Assembly (NCBI RefSeq): GCF_030708455.1
Contig: NZ_JAUYWF010000004.1
Span: 124,001 to 188,000 of the forward strand
Source of the DNA: Halomonas sp. SSL-5
GTDB taxonomy: Bacteria > Pseudomonadota > Gammaproteobacteria > Pseudomonadales > Halomonadaceae
Direction of reading: 5' to 3'
Length of the DNA: 64,000 bases
Both the position numbers and the translations under genes were made by a program. The first letter of the stretch is position 1; each line of letters begins with the position of its first letter. Below are positions 39,401-49,251 of this stretch, piece by piece. The notes below the pieces were generated by a model. It did not search any database. It was not told the origin of the DNA and saw only the letters and a program-made list of their open reading frames with translations.

Positions 39401-40259
39401 GCCGCTCGATGTCCAGGGCGAGGCGGGCATCGGCCAGGGCACCGCGATGCCAGCGCCCCCAGAGGCGCGCCTCGCCACGCGCCTCGTCGAGGCGCAGCGG
39501 CTGATTGCGTCCCAGCACCGCGGCCAGCTCCACCAGGCTGTCGAGGCGCATGTCGGCCTGGAGAGCGGCGCCGAAGTCGCGGAACCCTACCTGGCCCGGC
39601 AGCACCTCCAGGACCACCTGCATGGCGATGTCGGGGTCGCCCACCAGGCGCAGTTCACCCTCGAGGTGGGCGCGACGGGCGTCGCCGGTCATCAGCAGCC
39701 GCGGCGCCTCGAAGGCGACGCGCCGTTCGCGGCCATGCAGCACCACGCTCACCTGCTCGGCCCAGGCGCGCTGGCGCAGCAGCACCCCGACCCAGTAGTC
39801 GAGGCGCTCCAGGTCGAACTCGCCCTCGGGCTGCAGCTCGGGGGGCAGGTCGGCGGGGTCGGGCCAATGCCAGCCCCCCTCGGGGGTCTGGTAGAGGTGC
39901 AGGGTCACCCCCTCGAGGCGGGCATCCTCCACCACCGGCAGCCCCTCGCGCAGGCTCTGCCAGGTGTCCAGGCGCAGCCGGCCCGCCTGCACGTCAAGCA
40001 GCGGCCTGTCACCCTCGCGGGTGCGCAGGGTCAGGCCATCCAGGCGCAGATGCGGGTCGAAGCGCGCCAGGCCGCCCTCCAGGGAGGAGATCCGCACCTG
40101 GGCCGCGAAGCGCGCCGAGAGCAGTGACTCCAGCCGCGGCACCAGCCCATCGGCCAGGCCCAGCGCCAGGCGCGCGACCAGGGTCAGCATCGCCACCGCT
40201 GCCAGCACCACGGCCAGCAGGGTCAGGGTCCAGCGAATCACCGGGCGGGTCACGGCCAT
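36426..40259 (-). CDS. yhdP: AsmA-like phospholipid transport protein YhdP
   Basis: Very large (1277-residue) inner-membrane-anchored protein of the AsmA/TamB group. In E. coli, YhdP with TamB and YdbH forms bridges that carry phospholipids to the outer membrane. One N-terminal helix (about 9-33) precedes a long periplasmic beta-rich groove domain (DUF3971) and a C-terminal AsmA-like region ([54 protein letters not shown]). Length matches E. coli (1266). Between rng and tldD, the conserved order. An antisense frame of 630 codons inside it is not a gene. Confidence 0.93.
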   Translation of the reverse strand: MAVTRPVIRWTLTLLAVVLAAVAMLTLVARLALGLADGLVPRLESLLSARFAAQVRISSLEGGLARFDPHLRLDGLTLRTREGDRPLLDVQAGRLRLDTWQSLREGLPVVEDARLEGVTLHLYQTPEGGWHWPDPADLPPELQPEGEFDLERLDYWVGVLLRQRAWAEQVSVVLHGRERRVAFEAPRLLMTGDARRAHLEGELRLVGDPDIAMQVVLEVLPGQVGFRDFGAALQADMRLDSLVELAAVLGRNQPLRLDEARGEARLWGRWHRGALADARLALDIERLAVSHRDAAGERHDLELDGVTGRGQWLKGDSGWQAWFQGDADSPDASEPDAPASRWGPALPYRWHLSGDAEGWWLNTSAFDLGSLAAWRDRVPLPEALARVVDSLDPRGRVMGFGLGFREEQWQARASLRGVEASPWQQAPGGGPLDMWVEARGGNGLVRFVGDDAATLHFPEVFAGPMALEHASGEVRWAYDGPRSMVSGRDLRVGWNGAEVSGGFGLSVGRGARGGFGLTLALEDVDAVETPLVEWLPVGILGDELRDWLADGVAGRVPEGSLRLHVPLSGGSDERVAANFGLDLAIRDGRLPIAPGWPRLEGVEGRMRLDDGVLEAEVSHAESLGVEAHDGRVRLADERLEVEGRLAAEAAALRRFLLAMPVEGMEALDAWQAEGHAEGTLTLALPLAEPAGLALDIATEAAFPRLEYRPLGLVFRDLAGPLAWRQRGEAGGLEGRLEGRALGGPVRADIDTQGGGLDLAGTAETRALLALGGVSALAERLAGRLDWRGRLGVDDGVSLRLESTLQGLAADLPAPLGKSAGETRPLRLDMDLTEGRLEGRLGEVLALRWRALPGGDSGQGQVWLGRPASGSWPTGAGWWVDAYLPRLSPAAWGESLSGLVGAGSGAASGAQNLREVRLASDCLQHDERCLGSFYATARPQSGGGWRLALDGSLLEGQLDYRPRLAEPLDIGLARLSLDALMPGNREVGSLFDEIATPPAPQSLPGWVADLPAGRLRVADIERAGQRLGPLTARWQATPERLSIAPLGLTLGEISARGELVWEAAGSGASLTRARLDLDGRDLGTALERLGQAAVIRSQETRVKSQLAWPGAPWQFALERSRGSVEAELRDGRFVNLQSTPARLVGLLNIDNLVRRLRLDFSDVTGQGTAFDRVSGAATLYGGSLETRGPVEVVGPATRFSLDGSVELARRELDMRLGVTVPVSRNLPLAAVIAGAPVVGGALFIADRLFGDAIDSVTRIHYRVLGPWTAPQISVESAE

Positions 40260-40263
40260 GGGC

Positions 40264-41727
40264 TCACATCAGCACGATGTCGTACTGCTCCTGGGAGTAG
40301 TGGGTCTCGACCTGGAAGCGAATCGGCTTGCCGATGAACTCCTCCAGGTCGGCCACCGCCGCCGACTCCTCGTCGAGCAGGCGGTCCACCACCGCCTGCG
40401 ACGACAGCACCATGTAGGTCTCGGCGCTGTAGGCACGCTCCTCGCGCAGGATCTCGCGGAAGATCTCGTAGCAGACCGTCTCGGGGGTCTTGAGGGTGCC
40501 ACGGCCAGCGCAGGTCGGGCACGCCTCGCAGAGGGTCTGCTCGAGGCTCTCCCGGGTGCGCTTGCGGGTCAGCTGCACCAGGCCCAGCTCGGTGACCCCG
40601 GTGCACTTGGTCTTGGCGTGATCGCGCTCCAGCGACTTCTCGAGCATGCGCAGCACCTGGCGCTGATGCTCGGTGTCCTCCATGTCGATGAAGTCGATGA
40701 TGATGATGCCGCCGAGGTTGCGCAGCCGCAGCTGGCGGGCGATGGCGGTGGCGGCCTCGAGGTTGGTCTTGAAGATGGTCTCCTCGAGGTTGCGGTGCCC
40801 CACGTAGCCACCGGTATTGACGTCGATGGTGGTCATCGCCTCGGTGGGGTCGATCACCAGGTAGCCGCCGGACTTGAGCTGCACCTTGCGACCCAGCGCC
40901 TTGTGGATCTCGTCCTCGACGCTGTAGAGGTCGAAGATCGGCCGCTCGCCGGCGTAGTGTTCGATGCGTTCCACGGCGTCGGGCATGAACTCCTCGGCGA
41001 ACTCGATCAGCTTGACGTAGTTCTCCCGGGAGTCGATGCGCACCTTCTCGATCTCGTCGCGCATCACGTCGCGCAGGATGCGCATGAACAGCGGCAGGTC
41101 GTCGTAGATCACGCTGGGCGCCGAGGAAGTCACCTTGCGCTCGCTGACCTTGCGACACAGCCGCAGCAGGAAGTGCATGTCGGCGGCCAGCTCCTGGACC
41201 CCCACCCCCTCGGCGGCGGTGCGCACGATGAAGCCGCCGGTCACCTCCAGGCTCTGCTGGGCCTGGGCCTCCTCGATCAGGCCGCGCAGGCGCTCGCGCT
41301 CGCGCTCGTCCTCGATACGCTGGGATACCCCGTGGTGGGGCGCATCGGGCATGTAGACCAGATAGCGCGAGGGCACCGACAGATGGGTGGTGAGCCGCGC
41401 CCCCTTGGAGCCGATGGGATCCTTGGTGACCTGCACCACCAGCGCCTGCCCCTCGTGCAGCAGGTGGCCGATGGAGAGCTGCTCCTCGGCCGGGGTGCCG
41501 GGGGGCATCACCTCGTGGGCGTGGATGAAGGCGGCGCGATCGAGGCCGATATCGACGAACGCCGCCTGCATGCCGGGCAGCACCCTCACCACCCGGCCCT
41601 TGTAGATATTGCCGACGATGCCACGCCGGCGGGAGCGCTCGATGAAGGCCTCCTGCAGCACGCCGTTCTCCACCACGGCGACGCGAGTCTCCATCGGCGT
41701 CAGGTTGATCAGTACTTCGCCGCTCAT
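40264..41727 (-). CDS. rng: Ribonuclease G
   Basis: Endoribonuclease of the RNase E/G family that finishes the 16S rRNA 5' end and degrades some mRNAs. N-terminal S1 domain with GNIYKGRVVRVLPGMQAAFVDIGLDRAAFIHA; catalytic Asp residues in TTIDVNTGG and GGIIIIDFIDM; the Zn-link CPTC near residue 420 (EACPTCAGRGTLKTPE). At 487 residues without the RNase E C-terminal scaffold, it is RNase G. The start MSGEVLINLTPMETRVA is typical. Confidence 0.97.
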   Translation of the reverse strand: MSGEVLINLTPMETRVAVVENGVLQEAFIERSRRRGIVGNIYKGRVVRVLPGMQAAFVDIGLDRAAFIHAHEVMPPGTPAEEQLSIGHLLHEGQALVVQVTKDPIGSKGARLTTHLSVPSRYLVYMPDAPHHGVSQRIEDERERERLRGLIEEAQAQQSLEVTGGFIVRTAAEGVGVQELAADMHFLLRLCRKVSERKVTSSAPSVIYDDLPLFMRILRDVMRDEIEKVRIDSRENYVKLIEFAEEFMPDAVERIEHYAGERPIFDLYSVEDEIHKALGRKVQLKSGGYLVIDPTEAMTTIDVNTGGYVGHRNLEETIFKTNLEAATAIARQLRLRNLGGIIIIDFIDMEDTEHQRQVLRMLEKSLERDHAKTKCTGVTELGLVQLTRKRTRESLEQTLCEACPTCAGRGTLKTPETVCYEIFREILREERAYSAETYMVLSSQAVVDRLLDEESAAVADLEEFIGKPIRFQVETHYSQEQYDIVLM

Positions 41728-41807
41728 GCGGAAATCCTTGTCCAGATTGCTTTGCGACCATTATGACATAGTGGCCCGCACCCAAGGCGCCGTTCTGGGA
41801 CGCGATC

Positions 41808-42404
41808 TCAGACGAGGGTGCCGTCCCACAGCGCCACTCCCTGGCGGCGCAGCAGCGCGGCGGTCTCGAACAGCGGCAGCCCCACCACCGCCGAGTGGCT
41901 GCCGGCAATATGCTCGACGAACACCGCCCCTCGCCCCTGGATGGCATAGCCTCCCGCCTTGTCGGCGGGCTCGCCGCTGGCCCAGTAGGCGGCGATCTCG
42001 GCGTCCGAGATCTCGCGCATCGCTACCCGGGTGGCCACGCAGGCCTCGAGCAGGCCGGCAGGGCCGGTCACCGCCAGCGCGGTGAGCACCCGGTGCTCGC
42101 GCCCCGAGAGCGAACGCAGCATGGCGGCGGCATGCTCCGGTCCCTCAGGCTTGCCGAGGATCTCGCCATCGCGGACCACGGCGGTATCGGAGCCCAGGGT
42201 CGGCAGCGAGGAGAGGCGCGCACCGGCCAGCGCCTTCTCCCGGGCCAGGCGGGCCACATAGGCCTCGGCGCCCTCCCCGGGCGCCGGGGTCTCGTCGATA
42301 TCCACCGGACGGATCTCCACGGCCACGCCGATGGAGAAAAGCAGCTCGCGACGCCGCGGCGAGGCGGAGGCCAGGCAGAGCACGGGGGACAGGGTAGCGG
42401 ACAT
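41808..42404 (-). CDS. maf: Maf-like nucleoside triphosphate pyrophosphatase (YhdE type)
   Basis: Hydrolyses non-canonical or pyrimidine NTPs (dTTP/UTP for the YhdE subfamily) to monophosphates. The start MSATLSPVLCLASASPRRRELL gives 198 residues. Motifs SASPRRRELL at the N-terminus, the catalytic Asp in LGSDTAVV, KPEGPEHAAAMLRSLSGREHRVLTA and KAGGYAIQG. Between mreD and rng, as in E. coli yhdE. A start 20 codons upstream would overlap mreD and is not supported. Confidence 0.94.
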   Translation of the reverse strand: MSATLSPVLCLASASPRRRELLFSIGVAVEIRPVDIDETPAPGEGAEAYVARLAREKALAGARLSSLPTLGSDTAVVRDGEILGKPEGPEHAAAMLRSLSGREHRVLTALAVTGPAGLLEACVATRVAMREISDAEIAAYWASGEPADKAGGYAIQGRGAVFVEHIAGSHSAVVGLPLFETAALLRRQGVALWDGTLV

Positions 42405-42417
42405 TGACAGGCTCCGG

Positions 42418-42912
42418 TCAGTCGCGGGCCAGGCGCCGCCCCAGGGCGTTGAAGAGAGTGGCAAACCAGGGCCAGAGCAGCGCGCCGATCAGCGACGGCG
42501 TCAGGAAGGAGAGATGGATGGCGAAGGGGCCGAGCAGGGTGCGCAGCCACTGTTCGAGGAGCTGCACGCTGCCCAGCAGCACCAGCACCATCAGTGCCTG
42601 CTGAAGCAGCGAGTAGGCCCGGAAGCGCGGATAGACCAGGGCACACAGGAAGGCCAGCAGCGACAGCAGCAGGGCGTTCTGGCCGAGCACCGCCCCCTCG
42701 ATCAGGTCGAGCAGGATGCCCAGCACGAAGGCGTGGAAGACGCCCACCCGATAGGGGGTCTTCATGCACCAGTAGACCAGCATCAGCCCCAGCCAGTCGG
42801 GCCGCCAGATCTGCCAGCCTTCGGCCAGCGGCATCACCTGCAGGCAGAGTGCCAGCAGCAGGGAGCACCAGATCCACGGCAGTGCCAGGTTGGCGGCAGA
42901 GGGAGCGGCCAT
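42418..42912 (-). CDS. mreD: Rod shape-determining protein MreD
   Basis: Inner-membrane component of the elongasome. The 164 residues form about five helices, with the MreD pattern WRPDWLGLMLVYWCMKTPYRVGVFHAFVLGILLDLIEGAVLGQNALLLSL at about 36-85. The ATG overlaps the mreC stop by one base (TGATG). Short gap to maf. Confidence 0.94.
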   Translation of the reverse strand: MAAPSAANLALPWIWCSLLLALCLQVMPLAEGWQIWRPDWLGLMLVYWCMKTPYRVGVFHAFVLGILLDLIEGAVLGQNALLLSLLAFLCALVYPRFRAYSLLQQALMVLVLLGSVQLLEQWLRTLLGPFAIHLSFLTPSLIGALLWPWFATLFNALGRRLARD

Positions 42913-43862
42913 CAGCGGTCCTCCTCGTCGGCGTCCTGAAGGGCGGCCCCCCGCGCGGCGGCGTCACCGACCACCGCCCGGGCGGCCTCGATGGCCGTCA
43001 CCCCGACCTCCCCCTCCCAGCCGGGGTCATCGAAGCGCAGCTGGCTGGGCGGGAAGAGCAGCAGGAAGTGGCGCGAGCGCTGCAGCTGGGCCACCGGCGC
43101 GGCACTGACCCGGGCGAAGGGCTCGCCGGGATCGTGCACCACCTCGCTGACCCGGGCCACCGGGTAGCCCGGGGGGAAGCGCCCGGCCAGGCCCGAGGTG
43201 ACCAGCAGGTCGCCCATGCGGATGTCGGCGGTATCGGGGACGTGCAGCACGCTGAGGCTGTCATAGCGTCCGCCGCCCTGGAGGATGAAGCGCAGGCCAT
43301 TGCGATTGACCCGCACCGGCAGCGCATGGCTGGCGTCGGCCACCATCAGCACCCGGCTGGAGTAGGCCGAGACCGAGGTCACCTGCCCCACCAGGCCGGC
43401 GGCATCCATCACCGGCTGCCCCACATGCACCCCGTCGCGGCGGCCGCGATCCAGCACCATCTGATGGGCGAAGGGATCGGGGTCCAGCGACAGCAGCTCG
43501 GCGGTGATGAAGGGCATGTCGTGCTGGCGTGCGGCGGAGAGCAGCTCGCGCAGGCGCACGTTCTCGGCGGTGAGATCCGCCATGCGCTGGACGCGATGGG
43601 AGAGGGTCAGCATCTGCTCGCGCAGCCGGCGGTTCTCGTCGACCAGGGCGCGCTGGTCGGAGAGCGCCAGGGTCGCCCAGCTGAGCACGCTGCTGGGCAG
43701 GCTGACCACCCACTGGACGGGGGCCACCACGGTGGAGAGCTGGGCACGCACCTCCTCCATGCGGGTCAGCCGCAGGTCGGCGACCATCAGCCCGACCGCG
43801 ACGACCGCGACGACCAGCAGGCGATAGACGGGCAGCGGGCCATGCGAGAACAGCGGCTTGAT
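42912..43862 (-). CDS. mreC: Rod shape-determining protein MreC, apparent AUC start
   Basis: Bitopic periplasmic scaffold that links MreB to PBP2-RodA. Body: coiled coil (about 70-110) and two beta domains with VVIDKG-like MVLDRGRRDGVHVGQPVMDAAGLVGQV and GDLLVTSGLAGRFPPGYPVARV. The first standard in-frame start (ATG at 43787) falls inside the membrane helix and removes the cytoplasmic tail. Upstream codons read ATC-AAG-CCG-CTG-TTC, giving KPLFSHGPLPVYRLL, which aligns with E. coli MKPIFSRGPSLQIRL with the ATC at the Met position. GGGGAG lies seven bases before that ATC. No ATG, GTG or TTG occurs between. The start is therefore placed at the ATC, for 316 residues. Confidence 0.85.
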   Translation of the reverse strand: MKPLFSHGPLPVYRLLVVAVVAVGLMVADLRLTRMEEVRAQLSTVVAPVQWVVSLPSSVLSWATLALSDQRALVDENRRLREQMLTLSHRVQRMADLTAENVRLRELLSAARQHDMPFITAELLSLDPDPFAHQMVLDRGRRDGVHVGQPVMDAAGLVGQVTSVSAYSSRVLMVADASHALPVRVNRNGLRFILQGGGRYDSLSVLHVPDTADIRMGDLLVTSGLAGRFPPGYPVARVSEVVHDPGEPFARVSAAPVAQLQRSRHFLLLFPPSQLRFDDPGWEGEVGVTAIEAARAVVGDAAARGAALQDADEEDR

Positions 43863-43878
43863 GACGCGTCTCCCCGGA

Positions 43879-44928
<1,050 letters not shown>

Positions 44929-45088
44929 CTAGTGCAGTCCGGGAACCCTGTGCGGAGGCAAACGGTATCACCGCACCCCCTCGGCAGCAAGCGAAACCCC
45001 GGGGCAACGGCACATGAGGCCCTGCCCGCGCGACGCCGAATATGGTACCTTCAGCGGCCTGTTTTTCTCACTCGAGGACACCCGACTC

Positions 45089-45376
45089 ATGGCGCTTGAA
45101 CACGCTGACGTGCTCAGGGCCGCGCATCTTGCCCGGCTCGGCCTCTCCGACGAAGACGCCGCCCACTATATGGACGACCTCGGCCGCATCCTCGACATGG
45201 TCGACCACCTTCAGGCGCTCGACACCGAGGGCGTCGCCCCCCTGGCCCACCCGCTGGACGCCACCCAGCGGCTGCGCGCCGACGAGGTCACCGAGACCGA
45301 CCGACGCGACCACTTCCAGCGCTGTGCCCCGGCGGTGGAACAGGGCCTGTACCTGGTACCCCGCGTCGTCGAGTAA
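45089..45376 (+). CDS. gatC: Asp-tRNA(Asn)/Glu-tRNA(Gln) amidotransferase subunit C
   Basis: Small stabilising subunit of the transamidosome that makes Gln-tRNA and/or Asn-tRNA indirectly. The start [23 protein letters not shown] gives 95 residues with [27 protein letters not shown] and the C-terminal [16 protein letters not shown]. Divergent from mreB. An upstream in-frame extension lacks conservation. Confidence 0.94.
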   Translation: MALEHADVLRAAHLARLGLSDEDAAHYMDDLGRILDMVDHLQALDTEGVAPLAHPLDATQRLRADEVTETDRRDHFQRCAPAVEQGLYLVPRVVE

Positions 45377-45402
45377 GCCACTGCCTACGGAGCCTCCGGT
45401 CC

Positions 45403-46863
45403 ATGCATGACAAGACACTGACCGAACTCGCCGCCAGCCTCGCGGCCGGCGAGTTCACCAGCCGCGAGCTGACCGAACACCTGCTCGGGCGAATCGAACG
45501 CCACGACGGCGACCTCAACAGCTTCATCACCGTGACCCCGGAACAGGCCCTGGCCGCCGCCGACGCCGCCGACGCCACCCGCGCCCGCGGCGAGGCCGGC
45601 CCGCTGACCGGCCTGCCCGTGGCGATCAAGGACCTGTTCTGCACCGATGGCGTGCTGACCACCGCCGGCTCGAAGATGCTCGAGAACTTCGTCGCCCCCT
45701 ACGACGCCTGCGTGGTGGAGCGGCTCAAGGCCGCCGGCACCGTCAGCCTGGGCAAGACCAACCTGGACGAGTTCGCCATGGGCTCCTCCAACGAGAACAG
45801 CGCCTTCGGCGCGGTGAAGAACCCCTGGGACAGCGGCGCCGTGCCCGGTGGCTCCTCCGGCGGCAGCGCCGCCGCGGTGGCCGCGGGACTGGCCCCCGCC
45901 GCCATGGGCACCGACACCGGCGGCTCGATCCGCCAGCCGGCCGCCTTCTGTGGCATCACCGGACTCAAGCCCACCTACGGACGGGTCTCGCGCTGGGGCA
46001 TCATCGCCTACGCCTCGAGCCTCGACCAGGCCGGCCCCATGGCGCGCACCGCCGAGGACTGCGCCCTGCTGATGAACGCCATCGCCGGCCACGACCCCAG
46101 GGACTCCACCTGCGTGGCGCGCGGGGTGCCCGACTACCGCACGGAGCTCGCAGCACCGCTGTCGGGCCTCAAGATCGGCCTGCCCCGGGAGTACTTCGGC
46201 GACGGCCTCGACCCGGCGGTGGAAGCCGCGGTGCGCGAGGCGGTGGCGGTCTACGAGTCGCTGGGTGCCACGGTACGCGAGGTCAGCCTGCCTCACACCC
46301 ACTACGCGATCCCGGCCTACTACGTGATCGCCCCGGCGGAGGCCTCCTCCAATCTGGCACGCTACGACGGCGTGCGCTTCGGCCACCGCTGCGAGGCCCC
46401 CCGCGACCTCATCGACCTCTACAAGCGCTCCCGCGCCGAGGGCTTCGGCGAGGAGGTCAAGCGACGCATCCTGATCGGCACCCATACCCTCTCCGAGGGC
46501 TTCTTCGATGCCTACTACAAGAAGGCCCAGCAGGTGCGCCGTCTGATCCGCCAGGACTTCCTCGACGCCTTCGAGGAGGTCGACGTGCTGATGGGCCCGG
46601 CCTCCCCCACTCCGGCCTTCGACCTCGGCGCCCAGAAGGATCCGGTGTCCATGTACCTGCAGGACATCTACACCATCGCCGTCAACCTGGCCGGCATCCC
46701 CGGCATGAGCGTGCCGGCGGGTTTCGTGGGCGACCGCCCCGTGGGCCTGCAGATACTCGGCACCCACTTCGCCGAACAGCGCCTGCTCAACGTCGCCCAC
46801 CAGTACCAGCAGGCCACCGACTGGCACCTGCGTCGTCCCAAGCTTGCCGAGGAGAGCGCCTGA
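45403..46863 (+). CDS. gatA: Asp-tRNA(Asn)/Glu-tRNA(Gln) amidotransferase subunit A
   Basis: Glutaminase subunit that supplies ammonia by hydrolysing glutamine. The 486 residues carry the amidase signature: Lys76 (VAIKDLFCT), Ser151 ([15 protein letters not shown]) and Ser175 ([10 protein letters not shown]), the Ser-cis-Ser-Lys triad at the spacing of S. aureus GatA. It ends in TGATG, overlapping gatB by one base. Confidence 0.97.
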   Translation: MHDKTLTELAASLAAGEFTSRELTEHLLGRIERHDGDLNSFITVTPEQALAAADAADATRARGEAGPLTGLPVAIKDLFCTDGVLTTAGSKMLENFVAPYDACVVERLKAAGTVSLGKTNLDEFAMGSSNENSAFGAVKNPWDSGAVPGGSSGGSAAAVAAGLAPAAMGTDTGGSIRQPAAFCGITGLKPTYGRVSRWGIIAYASSLDQAGPMARTAEDCALLMNAIAGHDPRDSTCVARGVPDYRTELAAPLSGLKIGLPREYFGDGLDPAVEAAVREAVAVYESLGATVREVSLPHTHYAIPAYYVIAPAEASSNLARYDGVRFGHRCEAPRDLIDLYKRSRAEGFGEEVKRRILIGTHTLSEGFFDAYYKKAQQVRRLIRQDFLDAFEEVDVLMGPASPTPAFDLGAQKDPVSMYLQDIYTIAVNLAGIPGMSVPAGFVGDRPVGLQILGTHFAEQRLLNVAHQYQQATDWHLRRPKLAEESA

Positions 46864-48332
46864 TGCAATGGGAAACCGTGATCGGCCTGGAGGTCCACGT
46901 CCAGCTCGCCACCCAATCCAAGATCTTCTCCGGCGCCTCCACCGCCTTCGGCGCCGAGCCCAACACCCAGGCCTGCGCCGTGGACCTGGGCCTGCCCGGG
47001 GTGCTGCCGGTGCTCAACGAGCAGGCGGTGGCCATGGCGGTGCAGTTCGGCCTGGCGATCCACGCCGAGATCCCCGAGGTCTCGGTGTTCGACCGCAAGA
47101 ACTACTTCTACCCGGACCTCCCCAAGGGCTACCAGACCAGCCAGATGTATCACCCCATCGTCGGCCCCGGCGAGGTGGAGATCACCCTGGAGCAGGGCGA
47201 GGCCAAGCGCATCCGGGTGCACCACGCCCACCTGGAGGAGGACGCCGGCAAGTCCCTGCACGAATCCTTTTCTGACGGCATGGGCCACGCCATGACCGGC
47301 ATCGACCTCAACCGTGCCGGCACCCCGCTGCTGGAGATCGTCTCCGAGCCGGACATGCGCTCGGCGAAGGAGGCGGCCGCCTACCTCAAGGCGATCCACT
47401 CCATCGTCACCTATCTCGGGATCAGCGACGGCAACATGGCCGAGGGCTCGATGCGCTGCGACGTCAACGTCTCGGTGCGCCCCATGGGCCAGGCCGAATA
47501 CGGCACCCGCGCCGAGATCAAGAACGTCAACTCCTTCCGCTTCGTGGAGCGCGCCATCGAGTTCGAGGTGGAGCGCCAGATCGAGCTGATCGAGGATGGC
47601 GGCAAGGTGGTCCAGGAGACCCGCCTCTATGATCCCGAGCGCGACGAGACCCGCAGCATGCGCACCAAGGAGGAGGCCAACGACTACCGCTACTTCCCCT
47701 GCCCCGACCTGCTGCCGGTGGTGCTCGACGCCGCCTACGTGGACCACCTGCGCGAGATCCTGCCGGAGCTGCCCGACGAGAAGCGTGCCCGCTTCCAGGA
47801 CGAACTGGGGCTCTCCGCCTACGACGCCGGGGTGCTCGCGGCGAGCCGCGAGATGGCCGAGTACTTCGAGGCGGTCAAGGAGGCCTGCGGCGATGCCAAG
47901 CAGGCCGCCAACTGGGTACAGGGCGAACTCTCCGGGGCGCTGAACCGGGAGGGCCTGGCGATCCAGGACAGCCCCGTCTCCGCCACCCAGCTCGGCGGGC
48001 TGATCGGTCGGGTGATGGACGACACCATCAACGGCAAGGCCGCCAAGCAGGTGTTCCAGGCGCTGTGGAACGGCCAGGGCGCCAGTGCCGATGAGGTGAT
48101 CGAGGCCAAGGGGCTCAAGCAGGTCACCGACAGCGGCGCCATCGAGGCGATGATCGACCAGGTGATCGCGGACAGCCCCGCCCAGGTGGCCCAGTACCGC
48201 GACGCCGAGCCGGAGAAGCGTGGCAAGATGATCGGTTACTTCGTCGGCCAGGTGATGAAGGCGTCTCGCGGCACCGCCAACCCGCAGCAGGTCAACGGCC
48301 TGCTCAAAGAGAAGCTCGACGCCCTGTGCTGA
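46863..48332 (+). CDS. gatB: Asp-tRNA(Asn)/Glu-tRNA(Gln) amidotransferase subunit B
   Basis: Subunit that binds mischarged tRNA, phosphorylates it and accepts ammonia from GatA. The 489 residues start [26 protein letters not shown], with [39 protein letters not shown] and the kinase-domain Asp/Glu set [11 protein letters not shown]. The C-terminal tail (about 400-489, YqeY-like) ends in [19 protein letters not shown]. Complete gatCAB operon. Confidence 0.97.
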   Translation: MQWETVIGLEVHVQLATQSKIFSGASTAFGAEPNTQACAVDLGLPGVLPVLNEQAVAMAVQFGLAIHAEIPEVSVFDRKNYFYPDLPKGYQTSQMYHPIVGPGEVEITLEQGEAKRIRVHHAHLEEDAGKSLHESFSDGMGHAMTGIDLNRAGTPLLEIVSEPDMRSAKEAAAYLKAIHSIVTYLGISDGNMAEGSMRCDVNVSVRPMGQAEYGTRAEIKNVNSFRFVERAIEFEVERQIELIEDGGKVVQETRLYDPERDETRSMRTKEEANDYRYFPCPDLLPVVLDAAYVDHLREILPELPDEKRARFQDELGLSAYDAGVLAASREMAEYFEAVKEACGDAKQAANWVQGELSGALNREGLAIQDSPVSATQLGGLIGRVMDDTINGKAAKQVFQALWNGQGASADEVIEAKGLKQVTDSGAIEAMIDQVIADSPAQVAQYRDAEPEKRGKMIGYFVGQVMKASRGTANPQQVNGLLKEKLDALC

Positions 48333-48368
48333 GGCCCGGAGCGAGCGACACAGCCGAGGAGTTACGGC

Positions 48369-48920
48369 ATGGCCGATGATGTCGGTGCACGGCTGCGCAC
48401 CCTGCGCACCCTGCGCGGTATCTCCCAGCGCGAGCTGGCCAAGCGCTGCGGAGTGACCCACTCCAGCCTGTCGCTGATCGAGCAGGGCAAGGTGAGCCCC
48501 TCGGTGAGCTCCCTGAAGAAGATCCTCGACGCCATCCCCATGAGCGTCGGTGACTTCTTCACCATGGACCTGGAGAACGGCCGCCGGGTGTTCTACTCGG
48601 CCGAGGACCTCGCCGACGTGGGCGCGGGTGACGTCGTCTACAAGCTGGTGGGCGCCGATCGCCGCGACCGGGCGCTGGCCTTCATGATCGAGACCTACCC
48701 CCCCGGGGCCGACACCGGCCGGGAGATGATCGCCCACCAGGGCGAGGAGGCCGGCGTGGTGCTGGAGGGAGAGATCGAGATCACCATCGGCGCCGAGTCG
48801 CGGATGTTGAAGGCCGGCGAGGCCTACTACTTCGAGACCAACGTGCCCCACCGCTTCCGCAATCCGGGCGGCGAACCCTGCCGCCTGGTCAGCTGTGCCA
48901 CCCCCGCCCGGGCCTTCTGA
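48369..48920 (+). CDS. puuR: XRE-cupin transcriptional regulator, PuuR type
   Basis: DNA-binding repressor of the kind that controls putrescine utilisation in E. coli. The N-terminal helix-turn-helix (about 7-60: LRTLRTLRGISQRELAKRCGVTHSSLSLIEQGKVSPSVSSLKKIL) is followed by a cupin_2 domain (about 105-180: GEEAGVVLEGEIEITIGAESRMLKAGEAYYFETNVPHRFRN). GAGGAG precedes the ATG; only 36 bases separate it from gatB, so read-through from gatCAB is possible. The adjacent polyamine genes support PuuR rather than another XRE-cupin regulator. Its 5' end has a 9-base repeat coding LRTLRTLR. Confidence 0.85.
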   Translation: MADDVGARLRTLRTLRGISQRELAKRCGVTHSSLSLIEQGKVSPSVSSLKKILDAIPMSVGDFFTMDLENGRRVFYSAEDLADVGAGDVVYKLVGADRRDRALAFMIETYPPGADTGREMIAHQGEEAGVVLEGEIEITIGAESRMLKAGEAYYFETNVPHRFRNPGGEPCRLVSCATPARAF

Positions 48921-48929
48921 GGCCCGGAC

Positions 48930-49100
48930 TCAGCCCTTCTTGAGCTTGTCGATCTCTGCGCGCAGCGCCTCCGCCTCCTCGGTGAGGGAGGCGTTGGCGC
49001 GCATGTCGCCGTTGCGGGCCGCATGCATCGCCTGCTCGAGCTTCTGCTCGTAGGCCTTCTGCAGCTTCTTGGTCGGGTCTGACTTGAAGAGTCCGAACAT
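48930..49100 (-). CDS. Small DUF6435-type (Lacal_2735 family) protein
   Basis: A 56-residue protein, MFGLFKSDPTKKL followed by a charged helical region (QKAYEQKLEQAMHAARNGDMRANASLTEEAEALRAEIDKLKKG, residues 14-56). It resembles the small Lacal_2735/DUF6435 family, whose members share the MFGLFK-DP-KKL start and the NGD motif. Function unknown; it looks soluble and coiled-coil-like. It lies between puuR and the aldehyde dehydrogenase, with its own AT-rich promoter region, and is not an obvious part of polyamine catabolism. Confidence 0.75.
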   Translation of the reverse strand: MFGLFKSDPTKKLQKAYEQKLEQAMHAARNGDMRANASLTEEAEALRAEIDKLKKG

Positions 49101-49172
49101 GGGGGTCTCCTGCCGGGGGATGTCCCGATAGGCTACGCCCATTGACGGCACATAGCTATACACAACCTGTAC

Positions 49173-49178
49173 ATTATA
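49173..49178 (-). promoter_or_regulatory. Probable -10 of the small DUF6435 gene
   Basis: Consensus TATAAT on the minus strand inside an AT-rich patch (49160-49195) that stands out from the GC-rich surroundings, about 73 bases before the start at 49100. ATGTAC and GTACAG flank it as a loose inverted repeat, which could be an operator. No good -35 was found. Confidence 0.45.
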
Positions 49179-49200
49179 AAAAATTCCGTACATGAAAAGG

Positions 49201-49228
49201 CGAGGCCGGCACCCGAGTGCCGGCCTCG
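49201..49228 (-). terminator. Terminator of the puuD-spuC-aldehyde dehydrogenase operon
   Basis: Perfect 12-bp stem (49201-49212 with 49217-49228), loop of four bases, followed on the minus strand by CCTTTTC. It lies 24 bases after the aldehyde dehydrogenase stop. Confidence 0.8.
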
Positions 49229-49251
49229 CCGCGTCGTGAAGGAAGGCGCGC

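Noticed and set aside
38235-40127. 630-codon open frame on the plus strand opposite yhdP
   Set aside because: Composition is His/Gln/Gly-rich translation of the complementary strand of a GC-rich gene; no domain, and yhdP is convincing over its full length.
48393-48420. 9-bp repeat in the puuR 5' end as a regulatory repeat
   Set aside because: It codes LRTLRTLR in the first helix of the HTH domain and is explained by protein sequence.
46668-48851. 727-codon open frame on the minus strand opposite gatB and puuR
   Set aside because: Crosses two well-supported genes and shows no recognisable motif.
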